Source: Antedon mediterranea
Taxonomy: Eukaryota; Echinodermata; Crinoidea; Comatulida; Antedonidae
Assembly (NCBI RefSeq): GCF_964355755.1
Contig: NC_092679.1
Span: 24,366,432 to 24,430,431, forward strand
Length of the DNA stretch: 64,000 nt
Direction: 5' to 3'
Shown here: positions 9,832 to 22,300 of the stretch, piece after piece
Layout of the letters: the number at the start of each line of letters is the position of its first letter
How positions within the stretch are numbered: position 1 is the first letter of the stretch
Notes under the pieces: model-generated
Seen by the model: only the letters and a program-made list of their open reading frames with translations
What the model was told of the DNA's origin: nothing
Database searches by the model: none
Program-made: the position numbers and the translations under genes

Positions 9832-12025
9832 ATGGGTCTTCATTCCATATTAAGAAAGATGAAGCAAAAAGAAAAAGAGTTGCGGTTACTTATGCTGTAA
9901 GTTCCATAAAACTATGTTAAAAGGAGTGTGTAAATAAGCTATAGGCCCTAGGCTAGGCTGTATAATCGTATAATAGCCTATTTTATTATTAAATAGGCCT
10001 GGTAGAGTAGGCCTAGCTAGAGAGCCTAGCTAGCTAGGGACAGGCCCTCTCTACTACTAGTACCACTACTGCTAGCTAGGCTAGTAGTAGTAAGCCCTAA
10101 CTTAACATCTAGCGTTTTGAGTATTTGGTGTTTTCATTTTCAATACTGTTTTTTGAGATAATTAATTGTGATAAAAAGAAAACTATTTTTAAAAATGATT
10201 TTTTTTCCGCTTTTTTTTACATGATTTAAAAAAAATATCCAGTGGACTAGATAATGCAGGTAAAACAACAATTCTTAAGAAGTTTAATGGTGAAGACATC
10301 AATACAATATCCCCTACCTTAGGCTTCAATATAAAAACACTGGAACACCGTGAGTAAGTTAAACATTGAAATTATTATTATTACATGCAATTTTCATTAT
10401 CTATTTTTTACAAAACATGACTGCACGTATAAATTTGATTTAAAAGTGTAATTTATGATTTGTTCATGTACATATTTTAAATTTGATCTATACTATTGTA
10501 TTAACTATCAGTAGGCTAAGTCTGTATTTTGTATAAATTATGCAGATGTGACAATTACTGTACAGAGGTCTATCCTAATCACCCAATTGAGATATGAATT
10601 TTATTTTAAATAAAGTACATTAATATTTTATAATAAATTTAAAATAACTTTAAAACTAAAATAAATTAAATATGACTATAATAATTCTTGCTTCATTTTT
10701 GACAGCTTTAAACTAAATATATGGGACGTAGGAGGTCAGAAATCTCTACGATCTTATTGGAGAAATTACTTTGAAAGCACCGACGGATTGGTATGGGTTG
10801 TTGACAGTGCTGACAAGAGACGTATGCAGGATTGTCAGAAAGAATTGCATGAACTCCTTCAAGAAGAGGTTTGTCAATTAACCTTGGAATTTCTAAAGTT
10901 GTAAATTGTTGTTATATAATTATACCTTAATAGAAAGTTGACACAAAAAAAGATCTTTAGATATATTTTATTTGATATATTCAGTACTGTAAATTCATAA
11001 TTAGTCCCACTTAAATGTAGCCATGCTCCTTGGACTCTACTCAGTAGTGTTTGATTGTTACGTTAGTGGGTGATACATGAGCGACAAGAGTCATTCTAGC
11101 TGGGAACTGTTGTTTTACCTTTAAATAACTAACAAGAAAAACCTTTACTTTCTCTTTCAACCTTAGAGATTAGCTGGTGCCACGTTGTTAGTGTTTGCCA
11201 ACAAGCAAGACCTTCCAGGATCACTCAGCCCTGAAGAAATCAGACAGGTGTGTGTGGATGACGTGATTATTATAATTATTCCTTAAATGATGTATGGTCT
11301 ACTGATTTGGATATACTATGTGATATTTAACAATTTAAATATAAAGATGTATTGTCCCCCAAAAACATGATAAAATGAAGATTTGAATAAGCCATTTTGT
11401 AGTTTTGATAAAGTTAATCACTAAAAATTAATGTTTTCACTTATAAAAAGACAAAACAAATGGTTTAATTTTACAACCAAATTTGACATTTTTGCTTTAA
11501 TTTTTTCAGGTAAATAATTTTTTTTAGATTCATAAGTGAATAAATATTATAGAACATAACAGTGGCATTTCAACAATAGAACATTGAAAAAAAAAGAAAT
11601 TTTGTTCAGGGGGACAATATATTTATTTATTACCATATTTACTGAGGGTAGCCTATCCAGTTCCTAATAGAACTGATCATTCAAGGCCCTCGAAATATCG
11701 AAATATATCTTTTATATTAGATTTTTAATTTGTTTAACTACAAGCCTGTCAACTTGATTCCTAATTCCTGCAGGAGACATTGTCATGAAGTTCTCCATTT
11801 CACAAAAATTAAACCACTTTTACTTTGCAACAGAAAGTGAATGTGATTATTATAGGCCTATTAACTGATTACATGGTCTTATGTTTCCAGGCGATGAATT
11901 TGGATGAGATTAAAACACATCATTGGATGATAATTGGCTGCAGTGCAGTGACTGGATTAAATCTTCTCAGTGGTATTGATTGGTTGATAGATGACATTGC
12001 ATCACGGATATTTACTATGGATTGA
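9832..12025 (+). CDS. ARL2: ADP-ribosylation factor-like protein 2
   Basis: Five exons: 9832-9896, 10243-10353, 10706-10868, 11167-11247, 11891-12025 (stop included); total 555 nt = 184 residues, the same length as human ARL2. All small-GTPase motifs are present: GLDNAGKTT (P-loop), SPTLGF (switch I), [12 protein letters not shown] (switch II), NKQDLPGS and CSAVTG. The N-terminus [20 protein letters not shown] is ARL2-specific. In animals ARL2 binds tubulin cofactor D and PDE6D/UNC119-type carriers, acting in tubulin folding and release of prenylated or myristoylated cargo. It is divergent from RPS6KC1 and convergent with the LRRC74-like gene. A MITE lies in intron 4. No lesion was seen. Confidence 0.97.
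11341..11625. mobile_element. MITE with AAAGATGTATTGTCCCCC ends
   Basis: The left end aaagatgtattgtccccc (from 11343) and the right end, which reads reversed as aaatatattgtccccctg (to ~11625), form imperfect ~20-bp terminal inverted repeats around ~245 bp of AT-rich DNA. It lies in ARL2 intron 4. The same terminal motif bounds the large element at 57873-61141, suggesting a shared transposase. Confidence 0.7.
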
Positions 12026-12151
12026 TTACTTTATCAGTAAGAACAATTTCTTATTTGTTTAGTTTTTTTCATGTAAAATGTATAAACTTTAAAAGGGTTT
12101 ATAATAAGCTCTATACTGGATGACAAAGCTTTGTGATGTTTTAAATACAGT

Positions 12152-12273
12152 TAGAACCCCTACTTAGGGACACCCTGTTAAGGGGACACTTTTCTGTGAA
12201 ATGAACGCTACAGACCACCCCTATTAAGGAGACAACTTGTTAGTTTAAAGGTGTCCCCTTATTGTGGGTTCTA
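12152..12273. mobile_element. Short MITE with tagaaccc/gggttcta ends
   Basis: The left end tagaacccctacttaggg and the right end ccccttattgtgggttcta are imperfect inverted repeats around a ~120-bp unit rich in gggacac/gtgtccc. It is 3' of ARL2 and may lie in its 3' UTR. A related but eroded copy appears near 32240-32395 (gtccctttaa, gtgtccc, gggttctat). Confidence 0.55.
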
Positions 12274-12444
12274 TAAATAATGCTGTAGCACATACTTAAA
12301 AGTGCATCACAATGTTTTTAACAAACAAACAATCATTCCATACCATAAAAAAACAATTTTTATTTACATTGATTTAGATAATTTAAATACATGATTGTCC
12401 TAATTTAAAAAATATATATATATATTGCATTTAAAAAATTCCAG

Positions 12445-12561
12445 AATTACAGTCAGGCCTAATTACAGTCAGGCCTAATTACAGTCAGGCCTAATTACAG
12501 TCAGGCCTAATTACAGTCAGGCCTAATTACAGTCGGGCCTAATTACAGTCAGGCCTAATTA
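12445..12561. repeat. Seven-copy 16-bp tandem repeat
   Basis: The unit aattacagtcaggcct is repeated seven times from 12445 to 12556, plus aatta. Only the sixth copy carries a substitution (cggg for cagg). Each unit contains AGGCCT. It lies between the convergent ARL2 and LRRC74-like genes; no coding role. Confidence 0.97.
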
Positions 12562-13149
12562 AGTAAATATATACAAAGAAATACTTAAAATTCCCATGAA
12601 ATAATGGAAGAATCCATTAGGGAATTTTTTAGCATACTCTGTGGTATTAGAATAATATAGAATTATTAAACCTATGTTACATTCACTATGTATACATACT
12701 GTATACAATATTGATTTAAAATTAATTTGGCCTATTAATTACATATTATGAATCAATGTTAACAATAACACAGATGTACAGACTTAGCAACATATCTCAA
12801 TCATATTTTTTTGTAATATTTTTATTATAGAAAATTACATTGTAAAATTAATATATTGTAATATTGAATAATTTGATGATTTCAATACAGAACCACAATA
12901 ATCACATTTTGATCAACTAGACAAGATTTATTTAATGCCAAAAGTTACTGTAGAAGTTTGTTGTTATTTGTTATTATTTAAATACATATTTGTTTTGTTA
13001 TACCTTGTTATGTCTGGATTCCCACTGAGAAATTAATTTTTTTTTCTTTAACTTTGCAAATTGTTCTTTCCTACTTTGTCTGGAGAAAGTACTTCTAAAT
13101 ATCAGGCAGTAGAAAGACTATTCGTAAAACAAGACAAAGGCTATAGTAT

Positions 13150-13290
13150 TAAACAGTACATGAAGTGGGGGGGGGGGGACCCCTCGGGCTGTCCCTGGTA
13201 CCATACAAAATGATTGTGATTTTTGTTCACTTTTATCTGTATTTGTACTTGTACTTTATGGTATAAAAATAAATCAAATCAAAGAAGGGT
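13150..13290 (+). mobile_element. Probable LINE 3' end fragment
   Basis: A G-run of about 13 bases at ~13167 is followed by a short segment (ctggtaccatacaaaatgat, later ttatggtataaaaataaa) ending in a tcaaatcaaa tail at ~13283. The unit looks like a severely 5'-truncated non-LTR element with a simple-repeat tail. The family is unknown. Confidence 0.4.
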
Positions 13291-13388
13291 GGGGATTCAG
13301 CTATGTAGTGAATTGATAAAAGCACACCTTTTGATCCTAGAGTCTTTCGCCTTTTAGTAGTTCCGGAGGAAATTATGAGAAAATGTGA

Positions 13389-16300
13389 TTATAAGGTATT
13401 TAGAAGCTCATGGGGCTGTGGATCCAGTTTAGATGGACTACCTCTACGAGGTGAAATTAAGGAGTCTCTTGGGGTTGTTGACCTCTTTCCTTTAGTACGT
13501 ACTTTCTTATCTTTTTTATCAGGACCAATTACTAAACTTGCAAAGTCCATTGTTTTACTCAAGAACCGTTCTTCTTTGGTATACTGTGTTCCTATGTCTT
13601 TGTTCAAATCAACCGTTGCGTCGAGAGATCGGAGTGCCGCGCCAACGGCCTGACCCTTACGTCCACGATCATCCCATTGGCTTACGTCGGGGCGTAATGT
13701 TTTGTTCAGTTTATTTCTTCGTTCCTCCGACATGTTCTTAGTTACATCGTCAATATCGAGATCAACAAACTTCTGAGCGACTGGAATAAATGTGGCGTCA
13801 GAACGTCTGTCAAACACTCGGCTCATTCTTTCTTTACGATTAGTTCTTGCGGTTTCCTTTGATGATTTGTGTCCAAACACAAGCTCACTATACAAAATAA
13901 AATTTTCAAATTCACATTTTTTTCATAGAAATGTAATAAATGTTTATTAATACGGTATTATTAATTAATGTATCATAAAAATAAACTTTTTTCATATTGT
14001 GCAAATACATTTTATAAACAAACTAATGGGCAGAAAGTTTTTAAAGTTATGTACAGTAATTAAAAATAGTCGCTACTAAAAATCAAATTGGCTATATACT
14101 CACAATTTAAATGTGTAATTGTGCACACTGTTTCTTCTAAGATACTGTATAGTATTCATTTAATCTAACTGTTTAATTAAATATTCCAAAATCTTATTAT
14201 ACAGTAATTGATTTTATTTGGTGACTAGATCTATGTAATTTAGTGAGACATCTCTTCCTACTGTATGTATGTATTTTATTTGGTGACTAGATCTATGTAA
14301 TTTAGTGAGACATCTCTTCCTACTGTATGTATTTTATTTGGTGACTAGATCTATGTAATTTAGTGAGACATCTCTGCCTACTGTATGTATGTATTTATTT
14401 GGTGACTAGATCTATGTAATTTAGTGAGACATCTCTTCCTACTGTATGTACAGTATCTCATTCCTTTGTACTGTATAATTTTTTCCTGATTATATATATA
14501 TTATTATCCTATAACAAATTCTATATTCAAAGTGTATTTTTTATCCTTTATTTTCCAAGCAGTATAAAAAATATATCTAATAATTTTTCTATTTCTTTTA
14601 AAATCATATTGTAAATGTTAATAAATCTATCCTGCACTCTGTAGTCCTGACGTCTCTAAACCATAAACCTAGGCTAGGGTAACTCTTTTAACATTTCTTC
14701 TTCTAGTTGACTAAATGTTCTATCAAATGAAAAGAAAACATTCTATAAAGTAATGTAAACTAGTAATTTACGAAAAATAACCGACTGTATATGAACAAAA
14801 TATAATGTTTATTTAAGAATGAATACAGCATTATTTGAGCTGGAATTCTTAGTAATTTGCAATAACAGCAACCTTTCCTCCTTATATCTACTGTACGGTG
14901 AGAATATGTTTTACCCAGTAATTTGTAACAAATACTAAGTTGTACAATTAAGAACAGACAAAACATTTGTAAGTTCTCAAACATGACTCAAATGGTACTT
15001 TTAGACCACTTCTGGCATTCATTCTAATTAATGCCTACATGGTCTAAAGTCTGTAGAAACACAAGAACATACATTGTGCAATAATTTATTTGACCATGAC
15101 AAGAAAAAAAGGTGAATAATAAATAAACACATCACTGCTCTATTTCTCTTCTTATAGGAATTAATAGGAAAAACACAAATTAATTATGATTGGTTAACCT
15201 TTGACCTACTAACCTGAAGTCAATTTCACCATCTCCATCTTTATCAAGTGTGTGCATCAATTCATCCACCTGGCTCTCAGTCATACGGATTCCTGATGAC
15301 TACAATAATACAACATTCATTTTTACATTAATGTCCTATTATGTTTAAGAAGAGTTTGAGGACGCCTGGACTTACCCATATTATTTGATCCAAAAAAATG
15401 ACTGGGGTAATAATGTTCAGCGCTTAGAGGTTTCATTACATTAGGCGCTATATAAATCCAGGATATTATTATTATTATATCTAAACTAAACAGACATTAT
15501 CATCTGTTATATTTTACACATTGCTTTTACATTACAAATGTATAATTGTTTCAAATGTTGTGGTATCATTTATTGAAAATAAAAATAAGCAAATAGCTAA
15601 CTTTGATGTAGAAATACGTACTGTTAACAATTCCTCAGTATAACTAATACACTATTTGATTTGGTTTCAAATGATGTGCATTATTTTCCCCCATTGAATT
15701 GAATAAAAGTACTATTGCACTACAGTATGTGTGACAATGTATATGTTAATAAATATAAACAGAAAACGAGAGGAAAAAAATAGAAGATTTTCTTACACTT
15801 ATGCCTTTCTTGAATTCTTCTTTAGAGACGCTCATACTTTTGTCCTTGTCATAGGCCTTAAACAAATCCCACACACGCATGTTGTTTTTGTCAATGTAGT
15901 CTCGAAGCATCTTCAGTGGATCTGGTCTTTCTTTTTCTTTCTTTTTGAATGCTCCAAATGCACCCTTATAAAACACTTTGAAGTCAGGACGCAATTCTTG
16001 AATTTCTTTTAACAGATCTTGGAAATCCTTGTTCACCATAATGTCCTGAGATATTCAATAATAATATTGTTAGGTAATGAAGATGATTTGAGTAATTTTA
16101 GTACAATTAGTTTACACAGAGTTTTCAAACTTTTGAGTTTGCAAACTCCAAGTTTGGCAAGAAAAGTTGGCCTAAATCTGCCAACAGACTAATTAGACTA
16201 ATTTTCTGTAAACTAAAAACTGTAGAATGGTTTAAAGAATATTGAAATCATCCATGAATACATCTACAATTTGAATTTTGTACGACATTTTATGTATAGT

Positions 16301-19300
16301 TCAATTAATCAGGAAAGAGACTTGTTCACCTACTTAACACTGCAGACTTAGTATAAATATAAAAATAGTTCTCACCGTGAGATCCAAATCAATAAGTGCG
16401 CTATTCGTATTGGCACGCAAGGCTAACAGCAATGCATGCGCACCAGCTGCTGTTATAGGATTCAAACCAAGCTGTTAAGACAAAAGACATTATTTTATTT
16501 GTTATCCAATAATTATAATATATTTATTCATTTGATTAATATAGATTCACTCAAAAAAAAAATATTGATAAGATTATAATTAGAATTTATTTACAGTTTT
16601 AAAGATTAAAAGAAAAAGAATATGTAAATTGATTTGAGACCTTATTGAAATTTAATACACTAGTAGTAGAGGCTAATCAATTAGCAAAATATTACGGTAT
16701 TTGTCTATTTTTCCAATTATAGAAGTGTGTTTTAAAAATTTATTTAAATATTGAAAATAATTTGTAATGACCATGCATTCTAACCACTTTGGAAAATTCC
16801 CGAGATATATAGTAGTATTAAAATAATTTCAATGACATACTTGTCCAGTAGGCCTTATGTAGCCACATAGCGCACACCACTGTGTTGTGTTTTCTAAATA
16901 TTGATTTCATAACTACAGATTTTGGCTTATTTAAACACTCATATTATAAATACATTTTATACTCTAACAGTTATAACTTTGTTTATTCAATTGATTTCAT
17001 TTGTATATCTGCATACCAGCTGCCAAAATACCAACAAAAATTACAATATTTTTAATACTGCTGCTAGCTGAACTTAAATGTAACTAATTATGAAATTGTG
17101 CTACAGAAATGTGAAAATGTGTTAACAATTTACTCATATTTGGATGAATTGTTACTTGTATTTGACATTATATTAAAAGTTCACCTGACTTTAAAATATA
17201 TTATAATTATTAATATAAATATTGATGGACATTATACATTGCAAAAACTTAATTACAACATGTTTTTAGATTCAAATAAATTAATAATTTATACTGTAAA
17301 GTCTGTATAAAATTTGTTTGACAGTTTCCATTGGACAATCCTTACCTTTATCAATTTTAATGTGTCGTTTATTTCCAATCCTTTAGAAAGTAAAATAGCG
17401 CCCTCATTAGTTATTCTATTATTGCTCAGATCTAATTCAATGAGATTGCTGTTGAATTTCAAAGCTTCCGCCATTGCTAGAGCACCCTCATTGGCCAATC
17501 CATTCCATGATATATTTAGAATTTTGATTCCTATATTTTCCTTTAAAATATAATGATACAAATATTTGTTAATTCAGATAAAAAAAAATGATCAATTGTC
17601 CATATTAGGTGTTTTAATTGATAATGTGGCTTGTGAAATACTTTTTTGCAAAAAAGCAAGCAATGTCTGAAATAAAAACATCAACTAGTACTTACAGCTA
17701 ATCCTCTACATATACTGATTGCACCTTTCCTTCTAATGTGGTTCCAACTGAGATCTAACACTTCTAAAGTCTCATTTGTTGCTATGGTAGAAATATAAAT
17801 ATAATATTTATAAAGTTTAGCACATTTATTTTCTAAAAATATTTGTTTATGGGATTTGGAAGACATTTAATCGAAGTAAAATGTATTAATCCATTTGGAT
17901 GACTAATTAATTGACATGAGTAAATTTATGTGAAAAATAACATTGAAATTGGCAAGAAAGATTTCAAACACAGGGTCTTTATAATGTCTAATGGCAGGAT
18001 TTCTTACCAATGGCTGGGCCAAGAATTTCACCACCAATTTCTGAAAATTCGTTGTGGCTTAAGTTTAACTCTTTGACCTTGCTGTAGTTGCTCTGTGAAA
18101 AAGAAAAGTTATTTGTTTGAAATAGTAGTAGTTTCCAGAACATTTGTATACTGTACTTTACTTTCAGTGCGAATTTCTTTCTTTTTTATCCATATCGACC
18201 AGTCAATTCAGTTTATTATAGTTGGGGCCTACGTTTGTTTTGAGACTCCGAAACAATCATGTGTTTAAAATAAAAGACTGAATTTTACTTTTCTTAATTT
18301 CTAAATCATAATATGCTCTCCTTAAGACAAGAAATCTGTGCTTGTTTTCCTAAATTATTAATCTCTTACAATTTTATTTTTTTTAGTCGCCTGCAAACGG
18401 TCGGTAGGTTTGTTGGTCGGTCGGTAAACACTAACTCAAATTTGAGCATGCGACTGCAGCCATGTACATATGGCCTTGTTCTATTATTATTGATGTATTA
18501 TATTTTCATACAATCTCATTAATGTTGGTCTATTTTTATACATTTTTTTTAGTTGCATTCATTCAGTGCTTTTGTTATTCATCCTTGTTATTGAAATATT
18601 CAGGCCAATAACATTAATAATAATTACATGAGTATTGGCGCATTACAGATATTAATGTGTTGCTATAAAGCGTGTATTGACTGAGTACTCCATGTACTTC
18701 TGCTAGTAATTAAGTTTGATTATTTGAATCCAAGAATAGTAGAAACTGTTGAGTACAGTACTCACCTGAAGTGCATATGCAAAGTGTTCAGCATCTCTAT
18801 CTCCAAATCCGTTTCCTACAAATCAATCCAAATTGATTGATTGATCAATTTATTTCAGAATAACAAAATTCCATAAAAAACAAAGAAAACGAAAAATCAC
18901 ACTAAACCAGGATTTTCTCCCATTTTGTGGAAAGATTTGAAAACCGTAACAAATAGTTCGTAACAAGCAAGATCATTTTCACTATTTTCAATTCAATTTC
19001 AATAATTTTCACTATTCAATACTCTTTATATGTTCTAGATAAGCTTAGTTACAGTCTTTTTTTGACTATAAGTATTTTAACAAAATATTTGTTATTTCTA
19101 CCTGACAAAATGACCTTGCGTAGACTCTGGTTGTCATGTAGCATTTCACACATAGCTGGTGCACCTTTGCTGCCAATTTTGTTCTCACTTAGATTCTAGA
19201 ATGATAAATAATTTCAAGGATGACAAACAATTTTTGTTCTGATGATAAATTTATGTGAAGTGAAAAGAGCATAATAAACCAATCCTCTCTTCTTCTGTCA

Positions 19301-22300
19301 CCTATCTTTCAGTTCTAAATATATATATTTTTTTATTCTATTGTAGATTTCTACTGAAACCAAATGTTAGAAGTGCAATGCTAAATAGATGTGGGCTGGA
19401 AAATTACGATTAAATATACTTTATATATGGCAGAAATAATGTTATTCGCCATGCCGAAAATTCAACCAACTATATTAAAATCCTAGGAAGGAATTTCAGT
19501 TTAAAAAGACTTTTTTTATTGTGATATTTTGATAATAATTTATTATGTTAATAATAATAAAATGACACACAATGCTAAGGCCAATAGCGGCAAACTATCA
19601 GTAAATTAGTTTTAAACGCTATAAGTAAAAGGCAAAACAACAATATATACCAAGTTACAGTAGGTCATGGATTAACTGGGAACCTGTATTTTTTTAATAA
19701 GGAACTTGTTTTGTATGGTATTGCTAATTAGAAAAAAATAAATAAAAGCTAAGGGAACATGTGAAGATTATTCTACTGCAGTACTAACTACATTGTTAAC
19801 TTATTAATCTGTTCATGCAATCACTTAACAAGCTTTTCTGTGCAGATGTGGAGGGACTGCATCATACAATAAACAAAATCATTGCAGTAGTAAGAAACTG
19901 TAGTTACTGCAGCAACTGCAGTAGAACAATTTCGAACATGATCCATACATAATACTTTATTTTGACTGGTTTATGTTTTCTTACCAAGTGTGCAATATAA
20001 CAGTTTTCTTTCATCATGTCAGCAATGTATATGGCACCATCACTCTCTATCCAGTTATCTTCCAGATCTAATGTTAAAATGGTTGTGTTTGTCTATAGGA
20101 AATAAATAAACATTAATATAAACACTTTGATTTACACAATTGCTGTACTTATACAATAACAATAGAGGTAAAAAAGGAAAGAACACATACTTAAATGATT
20201 AAATCTCAATATATTAAAATGTTTGTTAGAGAATTGAACATGGAAAAGCAAGATAATAACCACAAGTTAAGTTTATTATAACATAATATCCGATCTGCCA
20301 ACATTGTACATGTATTCACAACTCATTAAAATAGCTAAATACATTAGTTGTATTATTAGATTTACATTGAGAATATTTCATAAAATCTTACCACAAGCGG
20401 AATTGCAATGGCTTTAGCACCAGTAGGGCCTAACCCATGATGTTTCATCACAACCTTTGAGCTTTGCATGTGGCGCATAAAGTGAGACACAGGTATAACG
20501 CCCAGGTCCGTACATGCTTGCTGGTACACCTTCTTACCGGATGCGTCGAAAGATACTTTGGAAACCTCGCCTTCAAACGATGGAAATAAAACTCATTAGT
20601 TGTCTGTTCAGAGGAATAGATGCATTAAATCAGGGAAGATTTCACTCACTCACTCAATCAATCAATCAAATCAACATTTATTTCTTCCACATAAAATAAG
20701 AACAAATATCCAATATAAATTGTAATATGAAGGAAGAGGGCAAAACTCAAAAAGTAACGCCAGATGAAAAACAGAAATTCTATTAATCAAACGGCTTTGT
20801 GGCGAGCTAGCCCTAAATGAATGATAAAAATTACAAATTCATTAACGGACACAAACACACAGACTGATTAATTTAAAATTTCAATGTATAGTTTCTGTAT
20901 AGATAAGATACTTAAAACGTCATCATTATGAATCTGAAATGAATTATGGACAATATTGTTGTCTTTCTAAACATTCCTATATCTACAAAGGATAGTGATC
21001 GACACTCATTCTTTTTTTTTCTCTCTCTCTCTCTCTTTTAATTTCATCAATAGTTGGAATCGTTAGAAATAGTGCGTCTTTTCTCTTCCAAAAAACACAC
21101 GCGACGTTTTTAATCATCATCAGTGTGTTGTTATTTTCTACCACATGCAGGGCTTATTGAAATGTACGGTGTGCTATCACGTTTGCTTCGTTATTCTTTT
21201 CTTATTGATTGTTTTTGGCGATTGTTACAAATATAGCTTAAGATTAATCTTTGAAAAGAGTAGTTTCAAGGCATATCTTTAATAGCCATGCATCATCACT
21301 ATGATTTGAAACGGTTGCTGCAAATCAGTTTTAAACTATTTTTAAATGAACCCATTGAAATTAATAATCGTTGTTATCAAAATTCGCATTGTATACGTCT
21401 CCATAGAGATTGTCATGGCAACAAATACAGTATCTGTAGATAACACGCGGGACACAAAACCTGGAAAGTTGTTCAATAATCATAAGTGGTTTTTACGTGA
21501 TTTGCGTACAATGCGCATCCATTTGCTAGTTATGGAATGTTGTTAAAAACAATAATAATACTAGACATGAAACTCGTCACTTTGACGAGTTAGTTATCCG
21601 CACGACAAACGCCACGTGCACGTCATACGGTGGAATATTGCACACAGAAAAAGATTATGGCATTATGACCTGAACTGAAGAATATCATATCTTGTTAGTG
21701 CTGAATTCTGTCTATTTTGTGTCATATAGTATATGCAGTATAATCTGTATACATATTACATACAGTGTAGAATAGGTGAAATTACGGGACCCACCGTTTA
21801 TTCCAATTTTTAACATGGCGACGATATTAAAATTAAACACTAAGATAGCAATTTCGGAAGGACATTATCTCACCAACAACATATTAACGTGTAGAAGAAA
21901 TTTGAATACGTAGAATATGGATGCGTGCTCGTTTAAATATGATGAACCATGACGCAAAATATGAAAATACGACTTTTTTTATTCAACTGGCCATAGGATG
22001 ACTTCACAACATCCGATTGGCAAAATGTTCACATTAATTCGTATCTACAGTCCAATAGCTTCCAGAAAACGTTTTAATCATAATCATCACTTTTTATTCT
22101 TACGAGCTATAACAGATTAAAATTTACTGTAAAGATGAAATTAATAACCCTGTTAATTATAATTTTTAGGCATGATGACGTCATAAAAATTAAAATATTT
22201 TTAACTCATGCGAAAGATAGTTGATTGACCTAGACAATATTAAAATCTCGGAGAAAAAGGAATACAGATAGGCGTGATGCGCTCCATTGAATATGATGAG

